Virus record (IMG/VR): IMGVR_UViG_3300044729_003839
Coordinates: 1-64,000 of that record
From: a virus
DNA: 64,000 bases
Strand: one strand, 5' to 3'
Shown here one piece after another: positions 53,190 through 62,443 of this stretch (position 1 is its first letter; the number at the start of each line of letters is the position of its first letter). The notes beneath the pieces are model-generated. The model had not been told where the DNA came from, did no database searches, and saw nothing but the letters and a program-made list of their open reading frames with translations. Made by a program: the position numbers and the translations under genes.

Positions 53190-55439
53190 ATGCGCTATAT
53201 CCCCAATTATACGACCAGGTCCGTCCTGCAGATATCTGAGGGCGAAAGCTCTTATATAAATATAAAGAATGTCGGGGCTTCTGGGGGCGGGGAAACCCGG
53301 TTTACATCTACCGTAACAGATATACAGTCCAGCATTGTCACTCTCGGGAATATAAATGACGGGCAAGGGGGTCAATTAAACGCTTATAGAGGTATTTTAA
53401 AATCAGATACCGACTTGCAAGCGTTTTTCTACGCCCCTCCCGGGTCTGTGCAAGACAAGACGATCGTAATCTCCACTTTTGTTGCGCAAGGAGTAGATTT
53501 CTCCAGCTCTGAGTTTGTAAATACTAACCTGCGCCCTTTAAAATATATTGTCTTCGGATATAATATAGATACAGGGTTTATGCCCAACGCGAGAGAAGTA
53601 GTAGAAATCGGCACAAAAGTCCTTAATCCGGACTTCTGGAACATAGACCAGTATGTTCAGTTAAATATTACAAGAAGCTCGCTGTATGTGTTACCAGTAA
53701 TTTATAGGGTCTGGGGTAACCGCGTTGATTTCCTTGGACTTGTAGGGAACAACACTATAAGCTATTCCAATAGTGCAACTTTTAGAGATCTAGGTCTAAC
53801 CGAAATACCAAGTTGGGATACAGAACGGGCTCTTCCCATCTTTTTGCAAGGAGCGATTTCCGTAGCCGGATCGGATGTGATCATCAATAGTAGAGTACTT
53901 GGCAAAGAGAAACTTAATATCCGCCCGACCCTGTCAGGATCTTTGCCCAATACCTTGTCATGCTTCTGTCAAGGGGATACTTCAAAATACGATACTGGTA
54001 ACACGGTAAGATTTTATACCGACGACACCAGGTATTTGCAGACGGCGGTTAACCTGGCCCGGTCAGGAGGAATTAAAGACATATTCTTCCCGTCCGACAC
54101 GTATAACATATCCGATGTATCTTTTGTAAACTCTAGCCTTAACGACTATTCCAATATAAGTTTTAGGGGAGTAGGAGAGGGCAGTATAGTCAAAAGATTA
54201 CCATCAATTGTGCATAATGTTACAAACCCAGGACTTGTGTGCTTTTCTGGAGGCAACACCTCTAACCCATTGTCTGGTGTAAAGTTTGAATCTATTGTCT
54301 TTGATGGAAATAGGAACAATAACGCTTCTGTTCTCTCGCCCAGGGCTTCTGAAACAACCTTAAATATTTTACTTTCTGAAAGTCTAACTATAAGATACTG
54401 TCTTATCAGAGATAATGCCAGTTCCGGTGTAGGTATCGAGGATTGCAAAAACGTTTCTTTGCTTAATAATCGAATATCGAGAACGGGAAGGGCTTATGAG
54501 GAAGGGGCCGAGCCATTGTCCGTCTTAAACAGCGAGAACTTGGTGACCCAGGGAAATATTCTTGAACTGGCCACTTCTTCCCCTAAAATCGATTCTACAG
54601 ATTTCAGTACGGTTAACGGCAATATCGTGAGAGGATGTGGAGATAGAGGTTTTGATCTGCAATCGTCGTTCCAATGGAATTCTCAGGGTAACGTCGCCTA
54701 CAGCGATAACGATTCAATCATCCGCTCCATCGACACCTACAATAACGAGTATAGCAGAGCCACTATTGAAGTCAGAAAAGGCTTTGCTCTCGACCCTATA
54801 TTCATGACTGTTACGTACGGAGGCGAACCCGTCTCAATAGTCAAGGGGTCGGTAAAAGCCGAGATATTCAGTCTCACTTCCCAAGGGGTTAAGAATGTTA
54901 AAGTCGGTTCGTTTAGAGTTATAGAAACTTCAGATCAACTCGAGGCGGGTATTTTCTCCCTAACCTTGCCCGGAACTACTTCTCAAGAACTTGGGGGCGA
55001 GACAATAATCGCCACCGGATCTTTGAATAATGAGTTCGGGTATATTTACGAGGTAAAAGCGAATGTTTTGATAGGCGGAGGTCCGAGGGGTTATACACCC
55101 CTCTCACTAGGGAGAGTAGAAATCAGCTCTGAGATATACCCCACCCTTAAACTGGTTAACTCTTCCGACATTCTCTCGCTTCAAATACACGCCCCGAGCG
55201 GACTTGAGAATGACAAAGTCCTGGTGAAAGGATTTTTACCGGACATACTCCCGGGGTGGGATCAAAACGCGAGCTACCCGATCCGAGATGTAGACGTAGA
55301 CACAGCCACCTTAATACTTGAGCAGATCCCAGGTTTTAGTCCACCCGAACCTCCGGTGGAATTCGGCTCAGGAAGTCTATTTATTTCCCGTCCGGACTAC
55401 TTTGTCGCCGACGGCAACTTATTCGTTCACACCCTGTAA
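53190..55439 (+). CDS. Tail spike with right-handed beta-helix
   Basis: A 749-residue protein. The N-terminal 270 residues form an attachment domain; residues about 280-510 show pectate-lyase-like beta-helix repeats: SNISFRGVGEGSIVKRL, VKFESIVFDGNRNN, LTIRYCLIRDNASSGVGIED, VSLLNNRISRTGRA, LVTQGNILELAT, TVNGNIVRGCGDRGFD. The C-terminus is beta-sandwich type. Such spikes bind and cleave surface polysaccharide; catalytic residues cannot be assigned. Confidence 0.8.
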   Translation: MRYIPNYTTRSVLQISEGESSYINIKNVGASGGGETRFTSTVTDIQSSIVTLGNINDGQGGQLNAYRGILKSDTDLQAFFYAPPGSVQDKTIVISTFVAQGVDFSSSEFVNTNLRPLKYIVFGYNIDTGFMPNAREVVEIGTKVLNPDFWNIDQYVQLNITRSSLYVLPVIYRVWGNRVDFLGLVGNNTISYSNSATFRDLGLTEIPSWDTERALPIFLQGAISVAGSDVIINSRVLGKEKLNIRPTLSGSLPNTLSCFCQGDTSKYDTGNTVRFYTDDTRYLQTAVNLARSGGIKDIFFPSDTYNISDVSFVNSSLNDYSNISFRGVGEGSIVKRLPSIVHNVTNPGLVCFSGGNTSNPLSGVKFESIVFDGNRNNNASVLSPRASETTLNILLSESLTIRYCLIRDNASSGVGIEDCKNVSLLNNRISRTGRAYEEGAEPLSVLNSENLVTQGNILELATSSPKIDSTDFSTVNGNIVRGCGDRGFDLQSSFQWNSQGNVAYSDNDSIIRSIDTYNNEYSRATIEVRKGFALDPIFMTVTYGGEPVSIVKGSVKAEIFSLTSQGVKNVKVGSFRVIETSDQLEAGIFSLTLPGTTSQELGGETIIATGSLNNEFGYIYEVKANVLIGGGPRGYTPLSLGRVEISSEIYPTLKLVNSSDILSLQIHAPSGLENDKVLVKGFLPDILPGWDQNASYPIRDVDVDTATLILEQIPGFSPPEPPVEFGSGSLFISRPDYFVADGNLFVHTL

Positions 55440-55444
55440 TTATT

Positions 55445-58400
55445 ATGGCAAACAGACAGACCATTATTGGTAAAACGGCCCCTGTACCGCTTGGCCAACA
55501 AAAAGCGGTAAACTCGCTGCCTGTTGTTTTTGCCGAAGACCAGCCCGCTATCCCCGTCGAAGAACAGAATAAGATTCAGTCGGAAGTTGCCCTCTCGCTG
55601 CTCGGTATTCCTCGCGCCGAAGTCGCCTTGGGTATCTTTGCCGATGTAAACACGTACGATATTAATCCGACTGAATGGTCTCAGTCTCCGCTAGAGAATG
55701 ATCTGGACTCCGGAACAGGACTTTATCACCTTGCTCAAGAGGCTGGAGCGGAGCTGGTGGCTGGCGAAGGAAGAACTACTATCCTCACATCAAAGCGATT
55801 TTTCAGGTATCAGCCTGGACGTGTTTCCTCCTCGACAATGGGCGTAAGAATGAACAGAACGAGTTCAACTTACCTGTCCGGAGTTGAGAACAGAAACATT
55901 ATGAAAGGCGCTCCTACTATTAAAAAGTGGGGCATTTTTGACAAGTTTGACGGCTACTATTTCGAAATAGTTAACTCGGGGGATAATAACGACTTTAGAT
56001 GTATAAGACGTACGCAGGCTCTTGTGCCATCCGAGCCGCCCGGTGTCGGAGCGACTCCTGACGCTTGGAATAAAACAGACGGGACGAATGGAAAAACGAA
56101 TATCAAAGGGGGTAATTGGGGTGTAGTAGGCGAGGATCCTGTAATCTATAGGAATGGACTTTGCTATGTTGCCGCAGCGATATACGACCCGAGTCTCTGT
56201 TTTCTACCCGGAGATGTAAGAGAGATTGAGGCGAATGAAACTAGACTTTCAGAATTCACTTACAACGAAGACTATGCCTTAAGGTTGGCGTATAGAAATG
56301 CTGATGGCGATTTTATTGAACATTTGGAGGGGCGACAGTTCCAGTTCCCGTTCGATCAAAAGGAGCCGGGAACGTTTTCCACCGGGGATTACGAAAACTG
56401 GCAGATAAACAATTTGTTTTTAAAACCAGATTCTGAGTATATTCGCCTAGATGCTCACTGCCGCTGGGAAGACATTGTAACCAACCTGAGCAGAGGAGAC
56501 GGTACCGGATTCGATACTGAAATAACTGCTACCGGTTCGACAATCTCCGCTTTACCTGGTGACAGCCGGTTCGAATATGATACGGCTCCTTCGGCGGACG
56601 ACAGCGGCGTTAAGGTCTGGAACCTTCTCGTATCGGTCCAAGGCTCGAGCCAAGTCTCCAACTCCCAATACAGTGCTGCTTTCCCCACACCCCACAGAAC
56701 CTCACCCTACGATGTAAATAACGCGAATGTGGGCAGAAAGAACATCACATTAAAAGAATGGTTCAAGATATGTGTACCGCCCCAGTTCCGCACAGTATAC
56801 GAATGGCGGCCAGTCCGAGCCATGTTCAGCAATGACCAGTTGAACGGTAAAACTGATAATAAAGTAAGATGGAGCGATGTTTCTACAGCGAACGTAGATC
56901 CGTCGGGAGTCGGAGTAAAAAGGCCCGGTGACCCTATTGAGGTGGGCGGATCTATTCTTACGCAATCTTCCGTGTACGATGTGGATTTCACCAAAGTCAC
57001 CATGTGGAAGATCGAATTCTCATGGTACGGTGCTGTTGGCGCGTTGTTTCTGTGTTATGTCCCTGTTGGTAATGGGGAAGCGAGATGGGTCCGAGTCCAT
57101 CACATGCGAGCCTCTAACCAGCTTGACGTGGCGTCTTTGGGCAATGCAACTCTGCCCATTACTTATTTAACGCATGCGGGCATCGGGAACGATTTAGTAG
57201 ACAACAAAAGCGTGCTTGTTAAGTACGGTGCTAGCTATTATATCGACGGTGGTGACAAAGGCACAGTAAAACTCGTATCAAAGTCTTCCGATTACCCTAA
57301 GCCGGTAAATTTTGGTGTCATACGAACTACAATCACCACCACTCCCGCACTTAACTACTTCAGTATCAGCACTTCGGTGTTATCCCAGTCTCTAAAAGAT
57401 CAACTCATTGGGTCGTATTTGAGAAACGATAAAACCACTAAAGTGATTTGGGTAGAGAACGATTCCACCGATAAAATAAGACTGTATTTCAACCAATCTG
57501 TAGCCCTGTTCGCGCAGAACGACCCTATTGAGATTGTGGTGCCACGCCGCCAAAGGTCTATGATGTCTTTGCGTGCCAAAGACCAAATTACTAACACGAC
57601 CGGTACAGCTATACGAAACAGAGTACAAATCTACCCGCTGAAATACGGCTCGGGTGTAATTGACAGCAGCGCTGACACCAACATCCTAACGATCAATTTC
57701 TCTAAAAATCCACTTGTAATAACGAATAATCTTAACAACTCCACTCTAGCCGCTTCTTATAATCTTCCGATCTACACTGACGCCTTGGATACAGGTTTAG
57801 GGTTCGAACTCGGCTCGGGTACAATACCGAAAAAAATTGAATCGGGCACCAATATAACTTCTGGAAACTACACCACTTTAGACGGACTGCTTTCGTCGAA
57901 CGGAAAGTATTTCCACTGCTATATGAGGGGCATTGCTACTTCAGAAGTGGGCAGCGGATTTGATGCTAATCCTCAAGTGACAGAGTTCCCTCGTCTTGTC
58001 AGGGTATTTAAAAAGTCTGGCAGTATCTATATTCAAAACTTTTCCTCAAACCCTGAGCCGGTATCCGTGTTCGGTGTCATGATACCTGTTCGCATGTACA
58101 TTTTTAACTCTAGTGGTGCGTTGACAGCGTATACAGGGACTCCAACCCACACAAAGTACGAAGATCAGAATAAATGGTCAGAGGCGGGTTTAGTCGGGAC
58201 TTTTGAATCCATCGGTCAGCTTTCTGGCGCTTCTGTCGCGCAAGACTTTAAACTTTCCCCTGTGTCCGACACGGGCAATCTCGTATTCTCTTTGTACACC
58301 AATAGAGGTGGCGATCAGTTCGATCTGGCAGACTACTTCGCTTACAACAAAGAATACATTTCGTATCCATTGACTAACGAAGTCGACATCCTTTGCGCTT

Positions 58401-58486
58401 ACGCTTTGTGGGAGTCCACTTCCTCATCTACCACGCCAAACTACTCCTTAAACGTTATAAACTCTCTCACCTGGGAGGAGCAGTAA
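55445..58486 (+). CDS. Large cyanophage-type virion structural protein A
   Basis: A 1013-residue protein related to the next one. Shared parts: LLGIPRAEVALGIFADVNTY, RFFRYQPGRVSSSTMGVRMN, MWKIEFSWYGAVGALFLCYV, GEARWVRVHHMRASNQLDV and YGASYYIDGG. Very similar segments occur, as I recall, in structural proteins of T4-like marine cyanophages. Beta-rich, probably part of the tail-tip or fibre assembly. Runs 3 bp before the next gene. Confidence 0.65.
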   Translation: MANRQTIIGKTAPVPLGQQKAVNSLPVVFAEDQPAIPVEEQNKIQSEVALSLLGIPRAEVALGIFADVNTYDINPTEWSQSPLENDLDSGTGLYHLAQEAGAELVAGEGRTTILTSKRFFRYQPGRVSSSTMGVRMNRTSSTYLSGVENRNIMKGAPTIKKWGIFDKFDGYYFEIVNSGDNNDFRCIRRTQALVPSEPPGVGATPDAWNKTDGTNGKTNIKGGNWGVVGEDPVIYRNGLCYVAAAIYDPSLCFLPGDVREIEANETRLSEFTYNEDYALRLAYRNADGDFIEHLEGRQFQFPFDQKEPGTFSTGDYENWQINNLFLKPDSEYIRLDAHCRWEDIVTNLSRGDGTGFDTEITATGSTISALPGDSRFEYDTAPSADDSGVKVWNLLVSVQGSSQVSNSQYSAAFPTPHRTSPYDVNNANVGRKNITLKEWFKICVPPQFRTVYEWRPVRAMFSNDQLNGKTDNKVRWSDVSTANVDPSGVGVKRPGDPIEVGGSILTQSSVYDVDFTKVTMWKIEFSWYGAVGALFLCYVPVGNGEARWVRVHHMRASNQLDVASLGNATLPITYLTHAGIGNDLVDNKSVLVKYGASYYIDGGDKGTVKLVSKSSDYPKPVNFGVIRTTITTTPALNYFSISTSVLSQSLKDQLIGSYLRNDKTTKVIWVENDSTDKIRLYFNQSVALFAQNDPIEIVVPRRQRSMMSLRAKDQITNTTGTAIRNRVQIYPLKYGSGVIDSSADTNILTINFSKNPLVITNNLNNSTLAASYNLPIYTDALDTGLGFELGSGTIPKKIESGTNITSGNYTTLDGLLSSNGKYFHCYMRGIATSEVGSGFDANPQVTEFPRLVRVFKKSGSIYIQNFSSNPEPVSVFGVMIPVRMYIFNSSGALTAYTGTPTHTKYEDQNKWSEAGLVGTFESIGQLSGASVAQDFKLSPVSDTGNLVFSLYTNRGGDQFDLADYFAYNKEYISYPLTNEVDILCAYALWESTSSSTTPNYSLNVINSLTWEEQ

Positions 58487-58489
58487 ATC

Positions 58490-61400
58490 GTGTCGGCAAA
58501 ACGATCTATTCGGGCGGATAGAGTACCCCCCCGCAGGACAAAAAGAATCATTCGAATGGTGGACGTCAAGGGTTCACCACTAAGTGCTGAGTCAGGCCCG
58601 GACCTAGTCACAGAGAAAGACGCCTATAACCGCAGAGAATATGAGGCAAAGAGTTCGACTCCGGTTGTATTAGACTCGGATTCTTACAGAGAAAAAGGTT
58701 ACAGTACTGCGAACAAGTTCAGCAAGGGTGTTCCAGCCGCTTTGCCCGTGATCGAGCAGTTCCCCGAGCAAAGTGAGGTCTCTCGATCGCTGCTCGGTAT
58801 TAACAGAGAAACTTCCCAAAAAGGCCTTTTTAGTAACGTCTCTGTTTACGGCCTTGACACAAAGGACTGGGAATTCACGTTCTCGGGATACAGGGATGGC
58901 GGGAATACGTGGTGGACGAGAAGACCTAGCCTTTCGGGTAATTATTTCCCCGGAATTATAAAAGAGGATGATAAGAACTCGGCCCTTAGGTTGACGGCTA
59001 ACCCTACACCTTACCTCGAACCTGAGATTCCGACAGCCAACCGCCCATTTAAGTCATTCGCTCAGTCAATACCTTGGGGTCAGTATGTAAACTCCGTAGT
59101 CGCCTTGTACATCTTCAAGTACATGGTCAATAATTTCTCTGAAGAGAAAAAACTCAGATATAACATATCTTACTTGTTGAGTATTTACCCCACCGACGAG
59201 CAGGGTAATTTCAACGACCTAGCTTGGGACAAAATCTGGCTGGATATAAGCCAAAGGCGTCTCGGACTGCCCGAAAACTACCCCTTGATACCAGAGGTCA
59301 AAGCTTATAATTTTAGAGATGCGATTGTAAACAATTTTAGATCTGCTGAGCTTTGGGGGTCCGAAGGGGTAATAATTGAAGAAGCTAATGCGTCACTTCC
59401 TTCAAACGCCGACTTCTCTTGGAACAAAGAATATTTCAGTGTTGGCCGTATGTTCTTCCCTTCGGGAAGGCCGGACAACAAAGGACATTTTTACATAAAG
59501 ACCAATCCAGACGTTAATGTATGGGAAAAATACTTCGGCCTGAGGTGGAATCTTATAAAACAAGAGATAAAGGATTGGGAGTTTACTGTTCACGAATCAG
59601 AAGATACAGTAACAGACATTGAAAAAGAATTAAAACTGCCTTATGTTATTATAACTGACAATCCCCAGGCTTTTACTCCCTCTTGGCCAATAGCAGCGAG
59701 TACAGATTTGCCGGTCAACGGCAACAGGATAGGGGGCGCACGCGGTATCAACACGGGGATACTGCTCAAATCGACGCGAGCTTTTAGGTATCAGCCAGGC
59801 AGAATAAGTGGATTTACATACGGGGTCAAGTTAAGTGAAATTGGGGCAGGCCCAGGAACTACCCTCGAGTTCGGGATTGAAAATTTCACCGACTCTTATA
59901 TGTTCCGCCTCACCAACGGGGGTAATTTCTCGATTATACGGCGGTCAGTTGTCCCTCTGGATGAGACGGTATTTTTGAGTGATGCGCGGTATGGGGAGAA
60001 CACCAAAGAGGTGATAGTAGACGGGCAAGTGCAATACGAAACTACTATCGGGCAGAACATAATGAACGGGGACCCTCTTAACGGCGAAGGTCAAACCGGT
60101 TATATTCTCGACCCAGACGCTGTAACCATGTTCAAGATCGAGTTTGGCTGGTACGGTGCTATTGGCGCGAGGTTTTATGCCTATGTGCCAGTGAGAAACG
60201 ATGAGTGCAGATGGGTAACTATACATACGCTAGTAATTGAAAATCAACTCAAAAAGCCTTGCCTAGGGGATCCGTTCTTTTTCTTCACTTACAAACTAGA
60301 CATACAAGACTCGAGTTCTGTGCGTCTAGAACAGTTTGTCGACAAGTTCGGTGCGTCTTATTATATCGATGGGTATGACGATGGAACTACCTCCCCTAAA
60401 AGTATTTCGTCCGGTACCCGGTCTTTAAGCGTTAATGCTAGTGAAGTCCAGAACACTATAAGCCCGTTGGACTGGACGACTTTGACCGGGTTCAAATCGC
60501 GCAGCTTTATAACCAACTCGCAAGGGGATGAAATCCCCAATAAGAAGGAGATTTTTCCAGAAAAAATCAATATTTTTTCTACAACGGACTGTGAAATCAA
60601 ATTTATTCGACAGTCCGGATGCCCAGAGTATGCTTATAATCATCAAGAGGGGTATAGATGGCAAATACTGCCGGAGAATAGAAGGCTGAAGGGAAAGTTT
60701 TTTATAAACCCGTTCTTCGAATTAGATTTACCTGAGCTGGAAATCTCTCAGTCCAACTCAAGTACGCACACAGCCATAGCGTTATATAACGCTGCTTCAC
60801 AAGGACAATTTAGGGATCCTACCGTTCAAAGTAACTGGGACGTTACAGGACAGCAATATCTGCGAGTATTGGCTAATGATGTTTTCGGGGTTTTTGTAGA
60901 CAAGACAGCTTTCCCGACAGACTCAGCTTTGTTGCGGCTAAAAAGACCGGTAAATTATAGGTATTTATCGAGCAGGTCGGCCCTGCCAGAGCCAATAGAT
61001 ACGGTCAAGTTGCCATTTACTTACGCCCCCGTATCCCCCAACGAACAGGGATACGACCTTGAAATAGACTATTTTCGTAGAGATCAGGTCCTGTTGTCTT
61101 CCGTGGACGTAAATTCTAACGAGTTCTATATATACTGGACGGGAGGACGAACTCCTGGCCCTAATCCGGGGAATTTCGCCTCCATCCGATTTGGATTCTG
61201 CTGGCCTAATGTATCAGACGATCAAAGTCCGATCTATGCTCTGGGATCATCGGGGGACTGGGGAATTGAGCAAGGCCCAGTGGAGTATGATGGCCAAACT
61301 TTTTACGAAGGATTGCCGTACGATTTTGTAAGCGATTTCTCTGATAACTGCCTTTATGTAGAAACAGGCTCAGATGTGCGGTATAATACATTCGGCCTGG

Positions 61401-62419
61401 AAATACGAGAAGAAGACTTTTTCGCCGGAAGGTTTATGAACCTCGAGCCTGATTTCGTTCTCTCCGCTCCAGGGACTGAAGGAGGAATATGCAGAGGGCT
61501 GTTTTGTAAGGCTGGGAAAGAGATCAGAGATCAAGTAGTTATTATATCTGAATATAACGAAGACGAAGACATAACCACTTATTTTGTGTCAGATCCTAAC
61601 TCGCCTTGGCCCAATCTCGAACCGAAGAATTACACCGTCACAATATCTCAAGGGGACAATAAGGTCAGCGTAGAAACCACTGGGGGTATTACCAGAAATT
61701 TAGACGGAGTAGTTCTATATCTAATACCTATTGGGGAATCTTTACCAGAAGGCATAGAAGAAGGGTTTGCTAAAGTCTCGTACAATATTATTTATATTGC
61801 AAGAATGGACCAAAAGTCTAGAGTTGTAGAGATATTGACTTCGGAGATAGCTCCTGGCGATTTGCCATTTGTCCGCGTGTTTATCCAAGGTAGGCAAGGA
61901 GCCCAGCTCGGAGGGGTATGGATAGGACAAAAGACTTCTGAAGGAATTAGGGTATCCCCATTGACTCCGCACAGGTCGTCCCTGTCCATATCCGACAACG
62001 GAGTTGATAAGCACGGGGAGTGGTCTGACCCCCCTGAGGAGGACGGGGCGGTGAAAGCGGTGGCTGCCTATACCCAGGCTGGCACAGCCCCTACCTTAGA
62101 CGCCTCAGAGCAAAGTCTTACTACATTTAAATCGATCAATACAAGTCCGAGAAAGTGCGGCAATTTTATAGTCCCGGGCGTGTTCACGGGCTCAGACTAC
62201 CCACTACGTACATTCACCCAACCATCAATCGGTACTCCCATTGCAACTTATTACGTATCCGCCAACAAACCCACCCAAATCGACCTTAAAAACGTGTTCT
62301 ATGTAGGCGGAGAAGGTGTGTACAACAGTGTTTACTCAAACATCGCTACGTTTGTTGTGGCGAGATCGATAGAATCCCCGGGACAAGTGCAGGTGTCTTT
62401 GAATTATATAGAAAGTTGA
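58490..62419 (+). CDS. Large cyanophage-type virion structural protein B
   Basis: A 1309-residue paralogue of 55445-58486, starting with GTG: SRSLLGINRETSQKGLFSNV, AFRYQPGRISGFTYGVKLSE, MFKIEFGWYGAIGARFYAYV, CRWVTIHTLVIENQLKKPC, FGASYYIDGYDDG. The N-terminal insertion (59000-59650) and the C-terminal 350 residues are unique. Same operon as its partner; both may assemble together at the tail end. Confidence 0.65.
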   Translation: MSAKRSIRADRVPPRRTKRIIRMVDVKGSPLSAESGPDLVTEKDAYNRREYEAKSSTPVVLDSDSYREKGYSTANKFSKGVPAALPVIEQFPEQSEVSRSLLGINRETSQKGLFSNVSVYGLDTKDWEFTFSGYRDGGNTWWTRRPSLSGNYFPGIIKEDDKNSALRLTANPTPYLEPEIPTANRPFKSFAQSIPWGQYVNSVVALYIFKYMVNNFSEEKKLRYNISYLLSIYPTDEQGNFNDLAWDKIWLDISQRRLGLPENYPLIPEVKAYNFRDAIVNNFRSAELWGSEGVIIEEANASLPSNADFSWNKEYFSVGRMFFPSGRPDNKGHFYIKTNPDVNVWEKYFGLRWNLIKQEIKDWEFTVHESEDTVTDIEKELKLPYVIITDNPQAFTPSWPIAASTDLPVNGNRIGGARGINTGILLKSTRAFRYQPGRISGFTYGVKLSEIGAGPGTTLEFGIENFTDSYMFRLTNGGNFSIIRRSVVPLDETVFLSDARYGENTKEVIVDGQVQYETTIGQNIMNGDPLNGEGQTGYILDPDAVTMFKIEFGWYGAIGARFYAYVPVRNDECRWVTIHTLVIENQLKKPCLGDPFFFFTYKLDIQDSSSVRLEQFVDKFGASYYIDGYDDGTTSPKSISSGTRSLSVNASEVQNTISPLDWTTLTGFKSRSFITNSQGDEIPNKKEIFPEKINIFSTTDCEIKFIRQSGCPEYAYNHQEGYRWQILPENRRLKGKFFINPFFELDLPELEISQSNSSTHTAIALYNAASQGQFRDPTVQSNWDVTGQQYLRVLANDVFGVFVDKTAFPTDSALLRLKRPVNYRYLSSRSALPEPIDTVKLPFTYAPVSPNEQGYDLEIDYFRRDQVLLSSVDVNSNEFYIYWTGGRTPGPNPGNFASIRFGFCWPNVSDDQSPIYALGSSGDWGIEQGPVEYDGQTFYEGLPYDFVSDFSDNCLYVETGSDVRYNTFGLEIREEDFFAGRFMNLEPDFVLSAPGTEGGICRGLFCKAGKEIRDQVVIISEYNEDEDITTYFVSDPNSPWPNLEPKNYTVTISQGDNKVSVETTGGITRNLDGVVLYLIPIGESLPEGIEEGFAKVSYNIIYIARMDQKSRVVEILTSEIAPGDLPFVRVFIQGRQGAQLGGVWIGQKTSEGIRVSPLTPHRSSLSISDNGVDKHGEWSDPPEEDGAVKAVAAYTQAGTAPTLDASEQSLTTFKSINTSPRKCGNFIVPGVFTGSDYPLRTFTQPSIGTPIATYYVSANKPTQIDLKNVFYVGGEGVYNSVYSNIATFVVARSIESPGQVQVSLNYIES

Positions 62420-62424
62420 AAGCT
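62415..62424 (+). promoter_or_regulatory. GTTGAAAGCT motif
   Basis: Exact motif overlapping the stop of the previous gene, 19 bp before ATG 62444. Confidence 0.55.
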
Positions 62425-62443
62425 CTTAAGATTTGAGTTTTCG

